Of a stretch of DNA of 64,000 bases, positions 51,980 through 61,816 are shown in pieces. Below the pieces are notes generated by a model. It did no database searches. It had not been told where the DNA came from and saw only the letters and a program-made list of their open reading frames with translations. This DNA is from Cohnella sp. WQ 127256 (GTDB taxonomy: Bacteria > Bacillota > Bacilli > Paenibacillales > Paenibacillaceae). Numbering within the stretch: position 1 is the stretch's first letter; each line of letters starts with the position of its first letter. The DNA is taken from positions 310,001-374,000 of the forward strand of contig NZ_JAMZCY010000004.1 of the NCBI RefSeq assembly GCF_024519285.1. Direction: 5' to 3'. Both the position numbers and the translations under genes were made by a program.

Positions 51980-53965
51980 TTATTCCAATTTCATTAAATC
52001 GATGACGACCATCTGATGGCATTCCAGCTTCGGAACGGCGTAATCGATTCGTCCTTCGTTCTGTTCGAAGGAGATCGGAGTCATCTGCGGTGCTAAGTAT
52101 ACTCGCTCCGCTTTCCGCCCTTCAAGAAGCAGCGATACCGAAACATCGTATACGGGCAAAATATCCTCGATAATCTCGACGTCCTCGCCTCGCTTGACCG
52201 GAGAAGCATAGAGCAAATGATTGACGATACGCCCTTCGGAGGCTTGCTCTTGAAGAGTGACAACCCCTTGCGCTGGCAAGCTCGTCGTAAGCGTCTTACT
52301 AGGCAGCAGCCTGTTTAACGCATAGACGACCGACTCTTTATGCGCCAAGCTGCCTTTCACCGCATAATCCTCAAACACATTCCAAGCGATATAGATTCCG
52401 TTGTCGCTCTCGACCATCCCTGGACCGCCGTCCTTCGTGCTGTTAGGCGTGTGCTGATGCGAGCAGAAGGTAAACACGTCGCGGTTGAAGTAAGGATCCT
52501 CGCGTCGTCCTAGCTCCGTTCCACCGCTCAATTCGATTTTCTGGCCTTTCGCGTACATGATGAATGCTGCACCGCCTAAGCTAGCAAGAGGGAATCCGGG
52601 ACGGAAGTAATCCGGCTGATACGGGTTGTCCATAACGTGCTTGACGCCAAGGTCGATCACGAATTCTTTCCCCTCTGGGTCTAATCCAGATTTCCCTGTT
52701 GCGAGCACTTTGCCCCCATGCTTGAAGAAATCTTCAAGCTTATCCTTAAGCTTGCCAGACACCACGATTTGATCGGGCAGAATCAATACCTTATAAGCAT
52801 TGAAGTCGACATCCAGATCGACTACATCGAATAAGAACTTACCTTCCAGCAGCATCCGCACGGCACCCGCATCGGCGCGCCCCGTAAACATGGAGCTATC
52901 GTTGCTGATCCCTACCCCAGCCGCCTCAGACGTAAGCAAGGCAACGTCCGCGATATTGACCGTATCCGTGATCCAAGCCTCTTTCCGCTCGACTTCCGAA
53001 TAGGCGGCTCCGATTAGCTCATAAGTACCCTGATCCATCGCCCCTCCCGGAGGAAGCTGGTCTCCAATGGAGCAACGTGCGCCGTTGGCAAGGCTTAGTG
53101 CCGTCTCGTAACGCAAAGCGTTCGGATGCTTGTATCCGCCGAACTCTCCCCAGAACGTATGGAACTTGCCAGTCATCCCCAAGAAGTCCATTCCGAGCAA
53201 TTGGGCATATCGGGCAGAAAGCGGGAAGTGGTCATAGCCCCATCCGCCCGTTGGCAGAGATTCCAGCTCAAGATGCGAATTCATCGCGGCCAGATCCCTA
53301 CGTCCTTGAGAGATGTGTCCCGCATTATGGAAAATTCCCATTCCCGGTTTAATCGCATGGACAGCCTCCTTAATCCGACTCGTATAATTCGCATAAACCT
53401 TCTCGCCCAATGCGATAATGTCGGCTTTATTGCGAGGATCCTTGCCATCTGCTCTCAAATCTGCGACGCAATTATGGCAATAACAAGTCCGAACACCTAC
53501 GATGTCGAGGAAAATTCCGTCGCCGTCGTATTTGCGAACGACTTCCTCCACTTGGCTTACGAGCAAGTCCAGGTAAGGGGAATTCAGGCAAAATTGATGC
53601 CATCCGGCCGTCATGAAGCCCTTCACCCAGTTTGTTTGGTCGTTCTCGTCCCTCATCAACCAATCGGGGTGGCGACGGGCCAGCTTCTCGTCAAATCCGG
53701 CTGACACATATACCGGCGTTTTCACGCCGATCTCATGCGCGGCTTCAATCTGTGCTCCGAGTAAATCGAAATCCAAATGGGGATGCATCTCGTTCGTTTT
53801 CGAAGGAAAATACGCCCAGCCATGATGGCATTTGGCGAATATCGTGATCGAATCCACGTGTCCCACTTGAAGCATCTCTTGAAATTGCTGCTTGGAGAAC
53901 TGCTTGCCGATATCCGGAATCATCTCGGATGTATGGAAGTCTAGATGGATTTGTCTAAAACGCAT
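51980..53965 (-). CDS. GHL6/GH151-like glycoside hydrolase, putative alpha-L-fucosidase
   Basis: A 661-residue cytoplasmic enzyme. The N-terminal barrel (about 1-330) carries RQIHLDFHTSEMIPDIG, ITIFAKCHHGWAYFPS, DGIFLDIVG (Asp154) and a CYCHNC pair (161-166). A beta-galactosidase-trimerisation-like domain (about 340-560, VALLTSEAAGVG, YKVLILPDQ) and a C-terminal beta domain follow. This architecture matches the hypothetical glycosyl hydrolase 6 group and, from memory, GH151 alpha-L-fucosidases; the fucosidase assignment is tentative. GGAGGGAG precedes the ATG. It is the last gene of an importer locus (36 bases after a permease), so it should hydrolyse what that importer brings in. A GH29 fucosidase gene lies in the same window. 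Confidence 0.72.
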   Translation of the reverse strand: MRFRQIHLDFHTSEMIPDIGKQFSKQQFQEMLQVGHVDSITIFAKCHHGWAYFPSKTNEMHPHLDFDLLGAQIEAAHEIGVKTPVYVSAGFDEKLARRHPDWLMRDENDQTNWVKGFMTAGWHQFCLNSPYLDLLVSQVEEVVRKYDGDGIFLDIVGVRTCYCHNCVADLRADGKDPRNKADIIALGEKVYANYTSRIKEAVHAIKPGMGIFHNAGHISQGRRDLAAMNSHLELESLPTGGWGYDHFPLSARYAQLLGMDFLGMTGKFHTFWGEFGGYKHPNALRYETALSLANGARCSIGDQLPPGGAMDQGTYELIGAAYSEVERKEAWITDTVNIADVALLTSEAAGVGISNDSSMFTGRADAGAVRMLLEGKFLFDVVDLDVDFNAYKVLILPDQIVVSGKLKDKLEDFFKHGGKVLATGKSGLDPEGKEFVIDLGVKHVMDNPYQPDYFRPGFPLASLGGAAFIMYAKGQKIELSGGTELGRREDPYFNRDVFTFCSHQHTPNSTKDGGPGMVESDNGIYIAWNVFEDYAVKGSLAHKESVVYALNRLLPSKTLTTSLPAQGVVTLQEQASEGRIVNHLLYASPVKRGEDVEIIEDILPVYDVSVSLLLEGRKAERVYLAPQMTPISFEQNEGRIDYAVPKLECHQMVVIDLMKLE

Positions 53966-54001
53966 GTAAGTTCTCTCCCTCCGTTACTCTTACACTTATG
54001 C

Positions 54002-54829
54002 TTATGCTTTCACGGCGCCTGAGCTCAGACCGCCCTCGACTTTCTCTTGGAACAGTAAATACACAATGACGGTAGGGATGATTGTTAACGAAATACTTGC
54101 AAACGTAGGTCCCATTTGAGCGGATCCTCGTTCTCCGACGAATGACATCAACGCCATGGAGATATTGTACATATCCCGTTCCGTAATCAGAATGACGTTC
54201 CACAGAAGGTCATTATAGATGCTGAAGAATGCCAGTATGCCAGCCGTGGAAATCGCGGGCATCGCCAGTGGAGCTAGAATTTGAAACAAGAATCGGAATG
54301 GACCGCAACCGTCCATAACCGCGGATTCGTCAATTTCCTTATGAATGCCCTTCATGTATCCGGTAATCAAGAAGATCGTCATCGGCAACTCGAATACGCC
54401 GTAAAGAACCATCATGACGAAGTAGTTGTTAAAGCCGCCGATACTGCCAATCATTCGGGAGATCGGGATAACCAAGGAAAACACCGGGATCATCAGCCCG
54501 AGGATGAAATAAATATATACGAAACCGTTTATTTTCAAATTGAATCTCGATAACACATACGATGCCATCGTCCCTAAGAAGAGCGTAACGGCCGTGCCGG
54601 CAATCGCATATAGAAACGAGTTTAGAACGGCGTAATGAATATGGGCATCCGTAAACGCCATTTTGAAGTTGCTCCACAGCCACACGTCGGGCAAAGCAAA
54701 TATTTTGCTGCTGTAGATCCCCGTATTGTCTTTGAAGGAAGACAGTAGGGAAAACACGAGCGGATAGATTAAGATGATGGAACAAATCGCCGAAAAGCTG
54801 TAGACGCCCATTTTTCTAAGGCCTGTCAT
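54002..54829 (-). CDS. Sugar ABC transporter permease, MalG/AraQ type
   Basis: A 275-residue permease with six predicted helices and the EAA loop IDESAVMDGCGPFRFLFQILAPLAMP; it ends EKVEGGLSSGAVKA. AGGTG precedes the ATG by 7 bases. It begins 23 bases after the stop of the partner permease and is followed by the GHL6/GH151-like gene. It forms one half of the importer channel, with its ATPase presumably encoded elsewhere. Confidence 0.94.
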   Translation of the reverse strand: MTGLRKMGVYSFSAICSIILIYPLVFSLLSSFKDNTGIYSSKIFALPDVWLWSNFKMAFTDAHIHYAVLNSFLYAIAGTAVTLFLGTMASYVLSRFNLKINGFVYIYFILGLMIPVFSLVIPISRMIGSIGGFNNYFVMMVLYGVFELPMTIFLITGYMKGIHKEIDESAVMDGCGPFRFLFQILAPLAMPAISTAGILAFFSIYNDLLWNVILITERDMYNISMALMSFVGERGSAQMGPTFASISLTIIPTVIVYLLFQEKVEGGLSSGAVKA

Positions 54830-54852
54830 ATTTCTTCACCTGCCGATCTAGA

Positions 54853-55734
54853 TTATCTTGCGTTACGGGTACCCATCAACTGATTCAGGATAACGGTCGA
54901 TAACAATGCCGCAACGATAATGAATGTTCCTATACTGTTTCCTACGCCGAAATTGTTGTATTTGAACGACTCGTAATACAGCAAAGTGGTCGGAACATCC
55001 GTTGCTCCGTTCGGACCGCCGTTCGTCATGACGAAGATTTGCCCAAACACCCTTAGCGATTGCGTAACCGCCAGGATCGAGAAGATTTTGATCGTTTCCT
55101 GCATTAACGGTACGGTAATATACCGTAATTTTTTGAAGCCAGTCGCCCCGTCCAACGCCGCCGCCTCATACAGATCCTCCGGAATGGCGACCAGTCCGCT
55201 AGCGAAAATAATCATGTTCAAACCGCAATAAATCCATGCATTTACGACCACGACAACATAGATGGCGATGGCTGGCTCTCCGAGCCAATCCCTCGTCCAT
55301 GAGCTCATGCCTAACACCGACATCACGGTATTCACAAGTCCTCCGTCACCCTTGAGTAAGAACTGCCACATTAGCCCGACAGCGGTTAGCGGAAGGATGG
55401 ACGGCATGAAGAAAGCGACTTTGAAAAACCTCGTGCCCTTCAATTTGCTCGTTATAATAAGGGCGAAAGCAAAAGCAATCGGTAAAATCAGAACGAATGA
55501 AGACAGGATGAATACACCAATATTTTTTAAGGAGCGGTAAAACTCCGGTTTATCGAACATTTCAGAGTAATTGGCCCAACCCACAAATTCCAGGGGAACA
55601 CTCTTGATCCCGTTCCAGCTAAAGAACGACATGTAGGCGGTTTGGAACATCGGAACGACGTACACGAGCGTGTATAACAGGAATGCCGGCAGCAGGAAAG
55701 CTGCTGCAATCATATAAGGTCTTCTCTTCACCAC
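54853..55734 (-). CDS. Sugar ABC transporter permease, MalF/UgpA type (GTG start)
   Basis: A permease of about 293 residues starting at GTG 55734, which has GGAGGG 6 bases upstream. An upstream in-frame GTG at 55764 has no space for a ribosome site and would make that GGAGGG coding. Features: RRPYMIAAAFLLPAFLLYTLV as the first helix, FLFQ-type loops, and the EAA loop LYEAAALDGATGFKKLRYI followed by VPLMQET. It pairs with the downstream permease. A hairpin lies between its gene and the binding-protein gene upstream. Confidence 0.92.
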   Translation of the reverse strand: MVKRRPYMIAAAFLLPAFLLYTLVYVVPMFQTAYMSFFSWNGIKSVPLEFVGWANYSEMFDKPEFYRSLKNIGVFILSSFVLILPIAFAFALIITSKLKGTRFFKVAFFMPSILPLTAVGLMWQFLLKGDGGLVNTVMSVLGMSSWTRDWLGEPAIAIYVVVVVNAWIYCGLNMIIFASGLVAIPEDLYEAAALDGATGFKKLRYITVPLMQETIKIFSILAVTQSLRVFGQIFVMTNGGPNGATDVPTTLLYYESFKYNNFGVGNSIGTFIIVAALLSTVILNQLMGTRNAR

Positions 55735-55777
55735 TTGAATCCCTCCATTTGAACCCGAATCCACCCCTTAAAGATAG

Positions 55778-55808
55778 ATCATACCGCCCGAAAGTCAGGC
55801 GGTATGAT
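55778..55808 (-). promoter_or_regulatory. Intercistronic hairpin between binding-protein and permease genes
   Basis: A perfect 11-bp stem (55778-55788 with 55798-55808, ATCATACCGCC/GGCGGTATGAT) with a 9-base loop and no T-run after it. By analogy with other binding-protein operons it probably protects the upstream message or limits read-through, so that the binding protein is made in excess. Confidence 0.65.
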
Positions 55809-55825
55809 GGGTTTGTAACGTTTGA

Positions 55826-57157
55826 TTACTTCGTATTGGAGTCAACGAACTTCTGGATCGCATCCCCTGTTTTTTGCGGGCTATTGCCTGCGAACATCCC
55901 TTGGATCTCATTGCGGGTTTTGTCCAACAGTTGCGTGATCGGGCTGTATTCCGTAATTTCGCCTTTGAAGTCCGTAGCCGCGTCAAGAGCAGCCATATAC
56001 TGAACCGTGATCGGATCTACAGAAGCAGGATCCACATCCATCTTAACCGGGTACACGCCACCGCCAGTTTCTTTCAAGTACGTTTGGAAAGCTTCGACCG
56101 AAGTCAAATATTTAAGCAATTTGATCGTCGCTTCTTGCTTGGCTCCTGTAGCTGCTTTGGATACCGAGTACCCGCCCGCTCCACCGAACCAATTGTCCTT
56201 CAATTCCGGTTTTTCTTTGTAGCCCGGGAATGCAATTACACCAATCTTGTCCTTGATCGGAGAAGCAGCCATCTGGGACAGCGCCCATACGCCTTCGAAG
56301 ATCATCGCGCTTTTACCCTCAAGGAACATCGTCGTTGCCGTATTGCCGTCCATCGTTACGATGTTTTTACCGAATACGCCAGCATCCTGCCATTCCTTCA
56401 TCGTTTGAAGCAAGGAAACCGTATCTGCATCATTCCACTTCGCTGCACCGCTGTTCAAATCCAGCGTTTTTTGGAATCCGTATTTCTTAAGTGATAGGTT
56501 CGTGATCAGATGGCCTCCGCGGAAGTTTTCTTTCTCTCCCATGGCCATCGGTACTGCGCCTACGGCTTTGAACTTCTCGACAAGCGCCGGGAAATCTTCT
56601 ACCGATTTAGGCACTTCCGCGCCCGCTTTCTCGAACAGTTCTTTGTTGTAGTAAATCGCTACGCTATAAAATTCAGTAGGAACGCCGAAAGTTCCCGGTA
56701 CGTCTTTGTATTGCCATGTGCCAAGCAGCGGCAAGAAGTCTCCTGCCCATTTTTTATCCGCATCCAAGTACGGTTGCAGGTCCAATGCGACATTTTTCGC
56801 GTATTCTTTGAACGTCTCTCCGCCGTAGTTCATCCAAATTTCCGGCAGGTTTCCGGTAGCCAAGCCCGTTTTGAACTTATTATTGAAGGCGGCTTCGTCG
56901 TTCAACGATTCGTCGACTACAGTAATGTTCGGATTATCCACCATGAACTTCTTCAGTAAGTTTTGATACGCCGTTACGGTTGGACTCGTGCCCGCCGAAC
57001 GGGTCATAATTCTTATTGTGACTTTCTCGTCTTTGCTGCCTCCGCTTGCTGCAGGCGCCGATGAGCTTGAATTGTTGTTCGAATTTCCGCATGCAGCTAG
57101 AACCGTCGACATGGCTAGAATAGAAACGAGCGCGAACGAAAGCATTTTCTTGTTCAT
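55826..57157 (-). CDS. Sugar-binding lipoprotein of ABC importer (SBP_bac_1 type)
   Basis: A 443-residue lipoprotein with lipobox LAAC (Cys23) and an Asn/Ser-rich linker. Typical features are VTIRIMTRSAG, an early YQNLLKKFMVDNPNITV, FGVPTEFYSVAIYYNKELFEKAG, and GKSAMIFEGVWALSQM. GGGAGG precedes the ATG by 10 bases. The 142-base gap upstream (57158-57299) separates it from the regulator gene and likely carries a regulated promoter. It delivers substrate to the two permeases downstream. Confidence 0.93.
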   Translation of the reverse strand: MNKKMLSFALVSILAMSTVLAACGNSNNNSSSSAPAASGGSKDEKVTIRIMTRSAGTSPTVTAYQNLLKKFMVDNPNITVVDESLNDEAAFNNKFKTGLATGNLPEIWMNYGGETFKEYAKNVALDLQPYLDADKKWAGDFLPLLGTWQYKDVPGTFGVPTEFYSVAIYYNKELFEKAGAEVPKSVEDFPALVEKFKAVGAVPMAMGEKENFRGGHLITNLSLKKYGFQKTLDLNSGAAKWNDADTVSLLQTMKEWQDAGVFGKNIVTMDGNTATTMFLEGKSAMIFEGVWALSQMAASPIKDKIGVIAFPGYKEKPELKDNWFGGAGGYSVSKAATGAKQEATIKLLKYLTSVEAFQTYLKETGGGVYPVKMDVDPASVDPITVQYMAALDAATDFKGEITEYSPITQLLDKTRNEIQGMFAGNSPQKTGDAIQKFVDSNTK

Positions 57158-57299
57158 GGATGTATTGCCTCCCCTTAGTTGTATGCGTATACATTCGATG
57201 ATGACGTTTGTGTCGGCCGGACATAACGTTATTATAAGGAGGGTTATCCTCTCTGGAAATGCAATATCTTTACGGCAGGGGGAATATTTTTAACATCCG

Positions 57300-58895
57300 T
57301 TAATCGGGCGTGATAAATTTAGACGGAGAAACGCTGTAATGCTTCTTGAAGCATTTGCTAAAATAATGCGTGTCCTTGTACCCGACCGATTCCGCGATAA
57401 AATAAAGATTTTTACAGCCTTGCTCGATTAACTCCTTAGCTTTCACCATTCTGCACCGGGTCAAATACTCAATAACGGAATAACCTAACTCATTCTTAAA
57501 AATACGGCTAAGATAGCTAGGATTGACGAAGACGCTTCCGGCGATCTCCGCCAAATCCATATCCGCGTTGGCGTAATTGTCATCTATATATTGCTTAGCT
57601 TTGCCCACCAGCTTGGCGGGAGTCGATTGCTTTAGACTGCTGGCACGGGCGAGCACTTTAGTATATTCGTCCCTTACCCAACGCTCGATCTCTTCTATCG
57701 TCTCCAGTTCGTCTGCAAGTCGCATCGGATTGAACGGCTCGCTTATCGACGCGTTAGCATCGACTTTGTTCTCCGCGGCGAATATATTCAAGGTCACCAT
57801 CAGCTCGTAGAGGATCGAATAAAGCATTTCCACGGGTTGCCGATTGGCCGTCAACGATTCGAAGCCTTTATGCAATTGCTCTTGAACCGCAGCGGCCTCC
57901 CCTAATCTCAGCTTGATGATCATGCTTTCTCTCATGTACGAGAGATCGTCCGATATTTTCTTATTCGGAAGCCCATCCCACCGGATAACTCGATCGCCGC
58001 CGTAGATCGTTTTGTGTCGGATTGCCCTGATCGCTTCTTTGTACGATGTCGCTATCTTCTCAATTCCTACTACGCCGGGTCCAATTCCGGCTGTCACCGT
58101 AAACTTCAAGAACTTCCTTACGGCCTGAACCGCATCCGAACAAGCCTTCGATAATAGGTTAAGTCCTGTCTCTACGGAATGACCTTCCGGCATTCCAACT
58201 ATCAAGACGATCCTATCGTCCTCGTCGTAAGTCGATTCGAAATGCATGAAACCATTCTCAGAGAAAATTTCGTTGCTTATATTCGCCGCCGCGAACCTTT
58301 TCCATAAAGGATTGTTCTCCACTCCGATTTTGTCGATACTGATGACAACGACGAACAGTAAATCTCCTATCAGGCTCGGGCAGTACGTTCTTAATTTGTC
58401 TTGATCCCTCTCGGTAGTGTCACCCTCCAGACAACTCTGAAGAAAATTCCGCTTCAGGATGCTGTCGCTTTCCATCATACTCATCTGCATATGGGCGCTC
58501 AGATGCTTCTGCATAGCATCCGACTCGATGCGTTCTCGAAGTCGATATAACACCTGTACCAGCTCGTCCATATTAATTGGCTTCAACAAGTAATCGGATA
58601 CGCCCGCTTGAATAGCGGTTTTCGCATATTCAAAGCTGCTGTAGCCTGTCAGAATGACAATCTTCAAATTCGAATGGCTAACCCGAGCCGCTTGGGCAAA
58701 TGCCAGTCCGTCGATAATCGGCATGTTGATATCTACAATTGCTAACTGCGCCGGAATATGCTCGAGCATCATTAACGCATCCTCGCCGTTGGCTGCTTCC
58801 CCCGCGACTTCATAGCCGAGCATGTCCCATTCCACGCACTGCTTCAATCTTTCTCTAACCAAATATTCGTCATCGATGATAAGTACTTTGATCAT
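57300..58895 (-). CDS. YesN-type response regulator with AraC DNA-binding domain
   Basis: A 531-residue regulator with a receiver domain (1-120: IIDDEYLVRERL, phosphoacceptor Asp55 in LAIVDINMP, YLLKPI), a middle region (150-420) and a C-terminal AraC HTH pair (about 430-528: MDLAEIAGSVFVNPSYLSRIFKNELG, LYFIAESVGYKDTHYFSKCFKKHY). GGAGG precedes the ATG by 9 bases, and the start overlaps the kinase stop (ATGA). It probably activates the binding-protein promoter in the adjacent gap. Confidence 0.94.
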   Translation of the reverse strand: MIKVLIIDDEYLVRERLKQCVEWDMLGYEVAGEAANGEDALMMLEHIPAQLAIVDINMPIIDGLAFAQAARVSHSNLKIVILTGYSSFEYAKTAIQAGVSDYLLKPINMDELVQVLYRLRERIESDAMQKHLSAHMQMSMMESDSILKRNFLQSCLEGDTTERDQDKLRTYCPSLIGDLLFVVVISIDKIGVENNPLWKRFAAANISNEIFSENGFMHFESTYDEDDRIVLIVGMPEGHSVETGLNLLSKACSDAVQAVRKFLKFTVTAGIGPGVVGIEKIATSYKEAIRAIRHKTIYGGDRVIRWDGLPNKKISDDLSYMRESMIIKLRLGEAAAVQEQLHKGFESLTANRQPVEMLYSILYELMVTLNIFAAENKVDANASISEPFNPMRLADELETIEEIERWVRDEYTKVLARASSLKQSTPAKLVGKAKQYIDDNYANADMDLAEIAGSVFVNPSYLSRIFKNELGYSVIEYLTRCRMVKAKELIEQGCKNLYFIAESVGYKDTHYFSKCFKKHYSVSPSKFITPD

Positions 58896-60700
58896 TCTAA
58901 GTCGCCTCCCGTCTCGAGCGTCGGCAACGTAATCGTGACTACCGTGCCTTCCCCGAATACGCTATGTATTTCCACCCCGTATTCCGTGCCGAAATACAGC
59001 TTGATCCGCTCGTTCGTTACCTTTAATCCGAACCCGCCCTTGTCTTTGTTATTATCCTGATTAACATCTCGCCCACAGAAGATGCTATCCAGTTTCTCCT
59101 TCGGGATGCCGACCCCGTTATCCCTGATGGAGATGATCAAACGATCCTCTTTAATCCTGCCTTGAATAGCAATATGTCCTTTACCGCGCTTATTCTTCAA
59201 GCCGTGGTAGATGGAATTTTCCACGATCGGTTGAAGCAGTAGCTTGATCGTATTGTAATGATACACGACAGGATCGATATCCATCGTATAGGTCATTTGG
59301 TCTCCATAACGGATCTTCAGGATTTCCAAATAGGTTTGCGTGATCACGATCTCATCCTCCATCGTGATGATCGCGCTGCCCTTGCTGAGCACCCCTCGAT
59401 AGAACTGAGCTAGCTGATTAACGATTTTAACGACGTCCGCGTTTCTTTTCAAATCGGCAAGCCCGCATATACTCTCAAGCGTGTTATATAAGAAGTGCGG
59501 GTTGATCTGCGACTGCATGACGGCTAGCTCATATTCCCTTTTCTGCTTCTGTTCCTCGATAATGTTATTCATTAACAGCTTCGTGTTACCGACCATCTTG
59601 TTGAACTCCTTGGCTAAAGCGCCGATCTCATCCCTCGATTTGATGTTCAGCTTGACATCGAGATTGCCCTCTTGAACATCGCGTATCGTTTCCTTTATGA
59701 CGTTCAGCGGACTCGTGATCGATTTGGCGATCAGCAGGGTGAGAATAACCGCGGCCAACACGAACAATGCGCCTATTCCAATGAACTTCTCGGTCAGGAT
59801 CCGATTATCTTTCGTAATCTCGTAGATCGGAACGATTCCGATGATCACCCAATCGAATCGTGGGTAGCTTCGGGAAACAACCAAATAGTTCTGACCGTCC
59901 ATCTTAAACACTTTCCCGCCCTCATCTTTAATCGCCCACGCAAAATAATCGGTGTTACTGATCGAAGTATAAAGCCTGTCCTTGCGGGTATCGGAGGCTA
60001 CGATTCCGTTTTTATTCACAATAAAGATATTGCCGCTTGCCCCCATATCGATATTGGAATATTGATTGGCGATATACCTTTCGTCTATGGATAGCTGGAG
60101 AAGGCCTAAAGGCACACCTGTTTTGGCGGAGTTGAATTTCTGGAACAAGGAAATGACGTTACGGCTGTCATTCTCTTTCAAATAATTGCTGTCATGGGTA
60201 TTCTTCCATTCGACCCCATACATGGAGCTTGCAAATTTTTCGAAGTAGAAGCTGCTTACATTTTTAATGTTACCCAGGCTTCCTGAATCATATATAGTTT
60301 GATGGAGATCATAGACGATCAGCGCATCGACGAAGGTTTTAGAATCCACAATGTTTCGTAACGATTCTTGCATAGCGAAGTATTTGTTGTAGTTTTCTAG
60401 CTGGTTCGTTGTCTGTGGCTCACTCATGACCTCTTGAATTGTTTTGTTAGTGATCGCGATTTTAGAGTAATTTTCCGCATTATCAAAGATGATTTCCAGC
60501 TTCTCTGAGACTAGCTTCAGATTTTGCGCTGTATTTTCAATCGCTTTATCGATCAAGATCCCCGAAGAGATGCGAAACGCGATTACTGCCAGCAGGATGA
60601 TCAGCATGGATAATGCTAGCGTGAATGATAGCGTGATTTTTTTGTTAATAGACAAGGAGTAATAATAATCCGTGAGCTTCTTTGGGATAGACACAGCCAT
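58892..60700 (-). CDS. YesM-type sensor histidine kinase
   Basis: A 602-residue kinase: N-terminal membrane helix (about 21-43), extracellular dCACHE-like sensor (45-295), second helix (about 300-325), HAMP (ITSPLNVIKETIRDVQEG), His_kinase motif QINPHFLYNTLES and HATPase_c (LVENSIYHG, RDNGVGIP, GGFGLKVTNER). The stop overlaps the regulator start by four bases. It heads the second importer locus and would sense its substrate, signalling to the overlapping regulator. Confidence 0.95.
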   Translation of the reverse strand: MAVSIPKKLTDYYYSLSINKKITLSFTLALSMLIILLAVIAFRISSGILIDKAIENTAQNLKLVSEKLEIIFDNAENYSKIAITNKTIQEVMSEPQTTNQLENYNKYFAMQESLRNIVDSKTFVDALIVYDLHQTIYDSGSLGNIKNVSSFYFEKFASSMYGVEWKNTHDSNYLKENDSRNVISLFQKFNSAKTGVPLGLLQLSIDERYIANQYSNIDMGASGNIFIVNKNGIVASDTRKDRLYTSISNTDYFAWAIKDEGGKVFKMDGQNYLVVSRSYPRFDWVIIGIVPIYEITKDNRILTEKFIGIGALFVLAAVILTLLIAKSITSPLNVIKETIRDVQEGNLDVKLNIKSRDEIGALAKEFNKMVGNTKLLMNNIIEEQKQKREYELAVMQSQINPHFLYNTLESICGLADLKRNADVVKIVNQLAQFYRGVLSKGSAIITMEDEIVITQTYLEILKIRYGDQMTYTMDIDPVVYHYNTIKLLLQPIVENSIYHGLKNKRGKGHIAIQGRIKEDRLIISIRDNGVGIPKEKLDSIFCGRDVNQDNNKDKGGFGLKVTNERIKLYFGTEYGVEIHSVFGEGTVVTITLPTLETGGDLE

Positions 60701-60729
60701 TTCTCCGCCTTCCTCTTTCTAAGTTGTCG

Positions 60730-60773
60730 AATACGCAAAAAGAAGGTGAGCAGTCACCTTCTTTTTGCGTATT
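60730..60773 (-). terminator. Long palindromic terminator after the PhyH-family gene
   Basis: A perfect 20-bp stem (60730-60749 with 60754-60773) and 4-base loop, containing an A-run on one arm and a T-run on the other. It insulates the kinase locus from the dioxygenase gene upstream. Confidence 0.85.
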
Positions 60774-60791
60774 TTACAACCGCGACGTACG

Positions 60792-61682
60792 TTAATCTTT
60801 ACTTGAGGTTAATTCCGAGGAATGCTCAGCCTTATTGTGTAGCCAATCCTCCAATGTAGCAACTCTCTCCGGATATTCATAGCTACGAGCTAGAAATCCG
60901 GCTCCGTGATTCACCATGGGGTCCTGATCCGTCGGTTGATATCTGAGATCGACACTCCAACGGATGCCATCTGATTGGTTCGGCGTCGACATATGAAGCA
61001 AACGATCGTTGAATAGGATAGCTGTCCCCGCCTTGACCGGAAGTGCGACTGTTGGCGCCTTGCCGAGTTGATCTTCCCTTAAAGCTGTATATCCCGTTCC
61101 CGTTCGCGACTCTTCGTGCCACTTCAATAGCTTCTTCCTATGTGTGCCCGGCTTCAGATGAAGACAACCATTCTCAAGTGTAGCATCAACGAAGGAAATC
61201 CACACAGTGATGACTGGGTTCGAATTAGCATCCGGCCAGTATGATTTGTCCTGATGCCAGGGAACAGCTCCCGCGGCAACTCCCGGCACCTTAGGGCGAA
61301 CGTTATAGACCGGATTGCTGAAAATCTCTCCGCCTATGAGCGACTCGATCGCATCCAGAATCTTCGGATTGCTCATCAGATGATAATAGCCCGGGATCCG
61401 ATCACGCCAGCTTCGCCCGTACTTGAGAAACTCCTTATCCGTCATTCCCTTAAACAGCTCTGTCAGACGATATTTGAACGGTAGGTTCTCCAATTTATCA
61501 GATATCAATCCATCCGTATATAACTCCTCGGCAATCCTAGATACCTTCTCCATCATGGCCTGCTTCGGCAAGTCCATGTCTTCTTCGGACAATAGATCGT
61601 TTAGTACAAGATAACCATTAGCTTCGTAATGCTCCAGTTGATATTTGGTAAGACTTCCTCCAAAATACTGCTGAGTACCCAT
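60792..61682 (-). CDS. Phytanoyl-CoA dioxygenase (PhyH) family oxygenase
   Basis: A 296-residue Fe(II)/2-oxoglutarate-dependent oxygenase. The metal triad is His143 and Asp145 (PWHQDKSYW) and His230 (LLHMSTPN), with Arg241 as likely 2-oxoglutarate anchor. The NGCLHLKPGTH strand supports the family. Members hydroxylate varied small molecules; the substrate is unknown. It is divergent from an AraC-type regulator across about 134 bases, a common arrangement in Paenibacillus that suggests the regulator controls it in response to a sugar-like ligand. Confidence 0.92.
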   Translation of the reverse strand: MGTQQYFGGSLTKYQLEHYEANGYLVLNDLLSEEDMDLPKQAMMEKVSRIAEELYTDGLISDKLENLPFKYRLTELFKGMTDKEFLKYGRSWRDRIPGYYHLMSNPKILDAIESLIGGEIFSNPVYNVRPKVPGVAAGAVPWHQDKSYWPDANSNPVITVWISFVDATLENGCLHLKPGTHRKKLLKWHEESRTGTGYTALREDQLGKAPTVALPVKAGTAILFNDRLLHMSTPNQSDGIRWSVDLRYQPTDQDPMVNHGAGFLARSYEYPERVATLEDWLHNKAEHSSELTSSKD

Positions 61683-61816
61683 CTGGATAACCCCCAGACG
61701 TTTAATTTCTAACTGGATTTATTGTATCATCGAGATATCAAGACGTATTTCAACGACATTCCACTAATTTGTACAAATTTCCGCTAAATGATCAAGCAGA
61801 ACTTGGGAGCATTCCG

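Noticed and set aside
53126..53704. 192-codon plus-strand frame
   Set aside because: It is antisense to the GHL6/GH151-like gene and lacks a start signal; its composition is that of a shadow frame.
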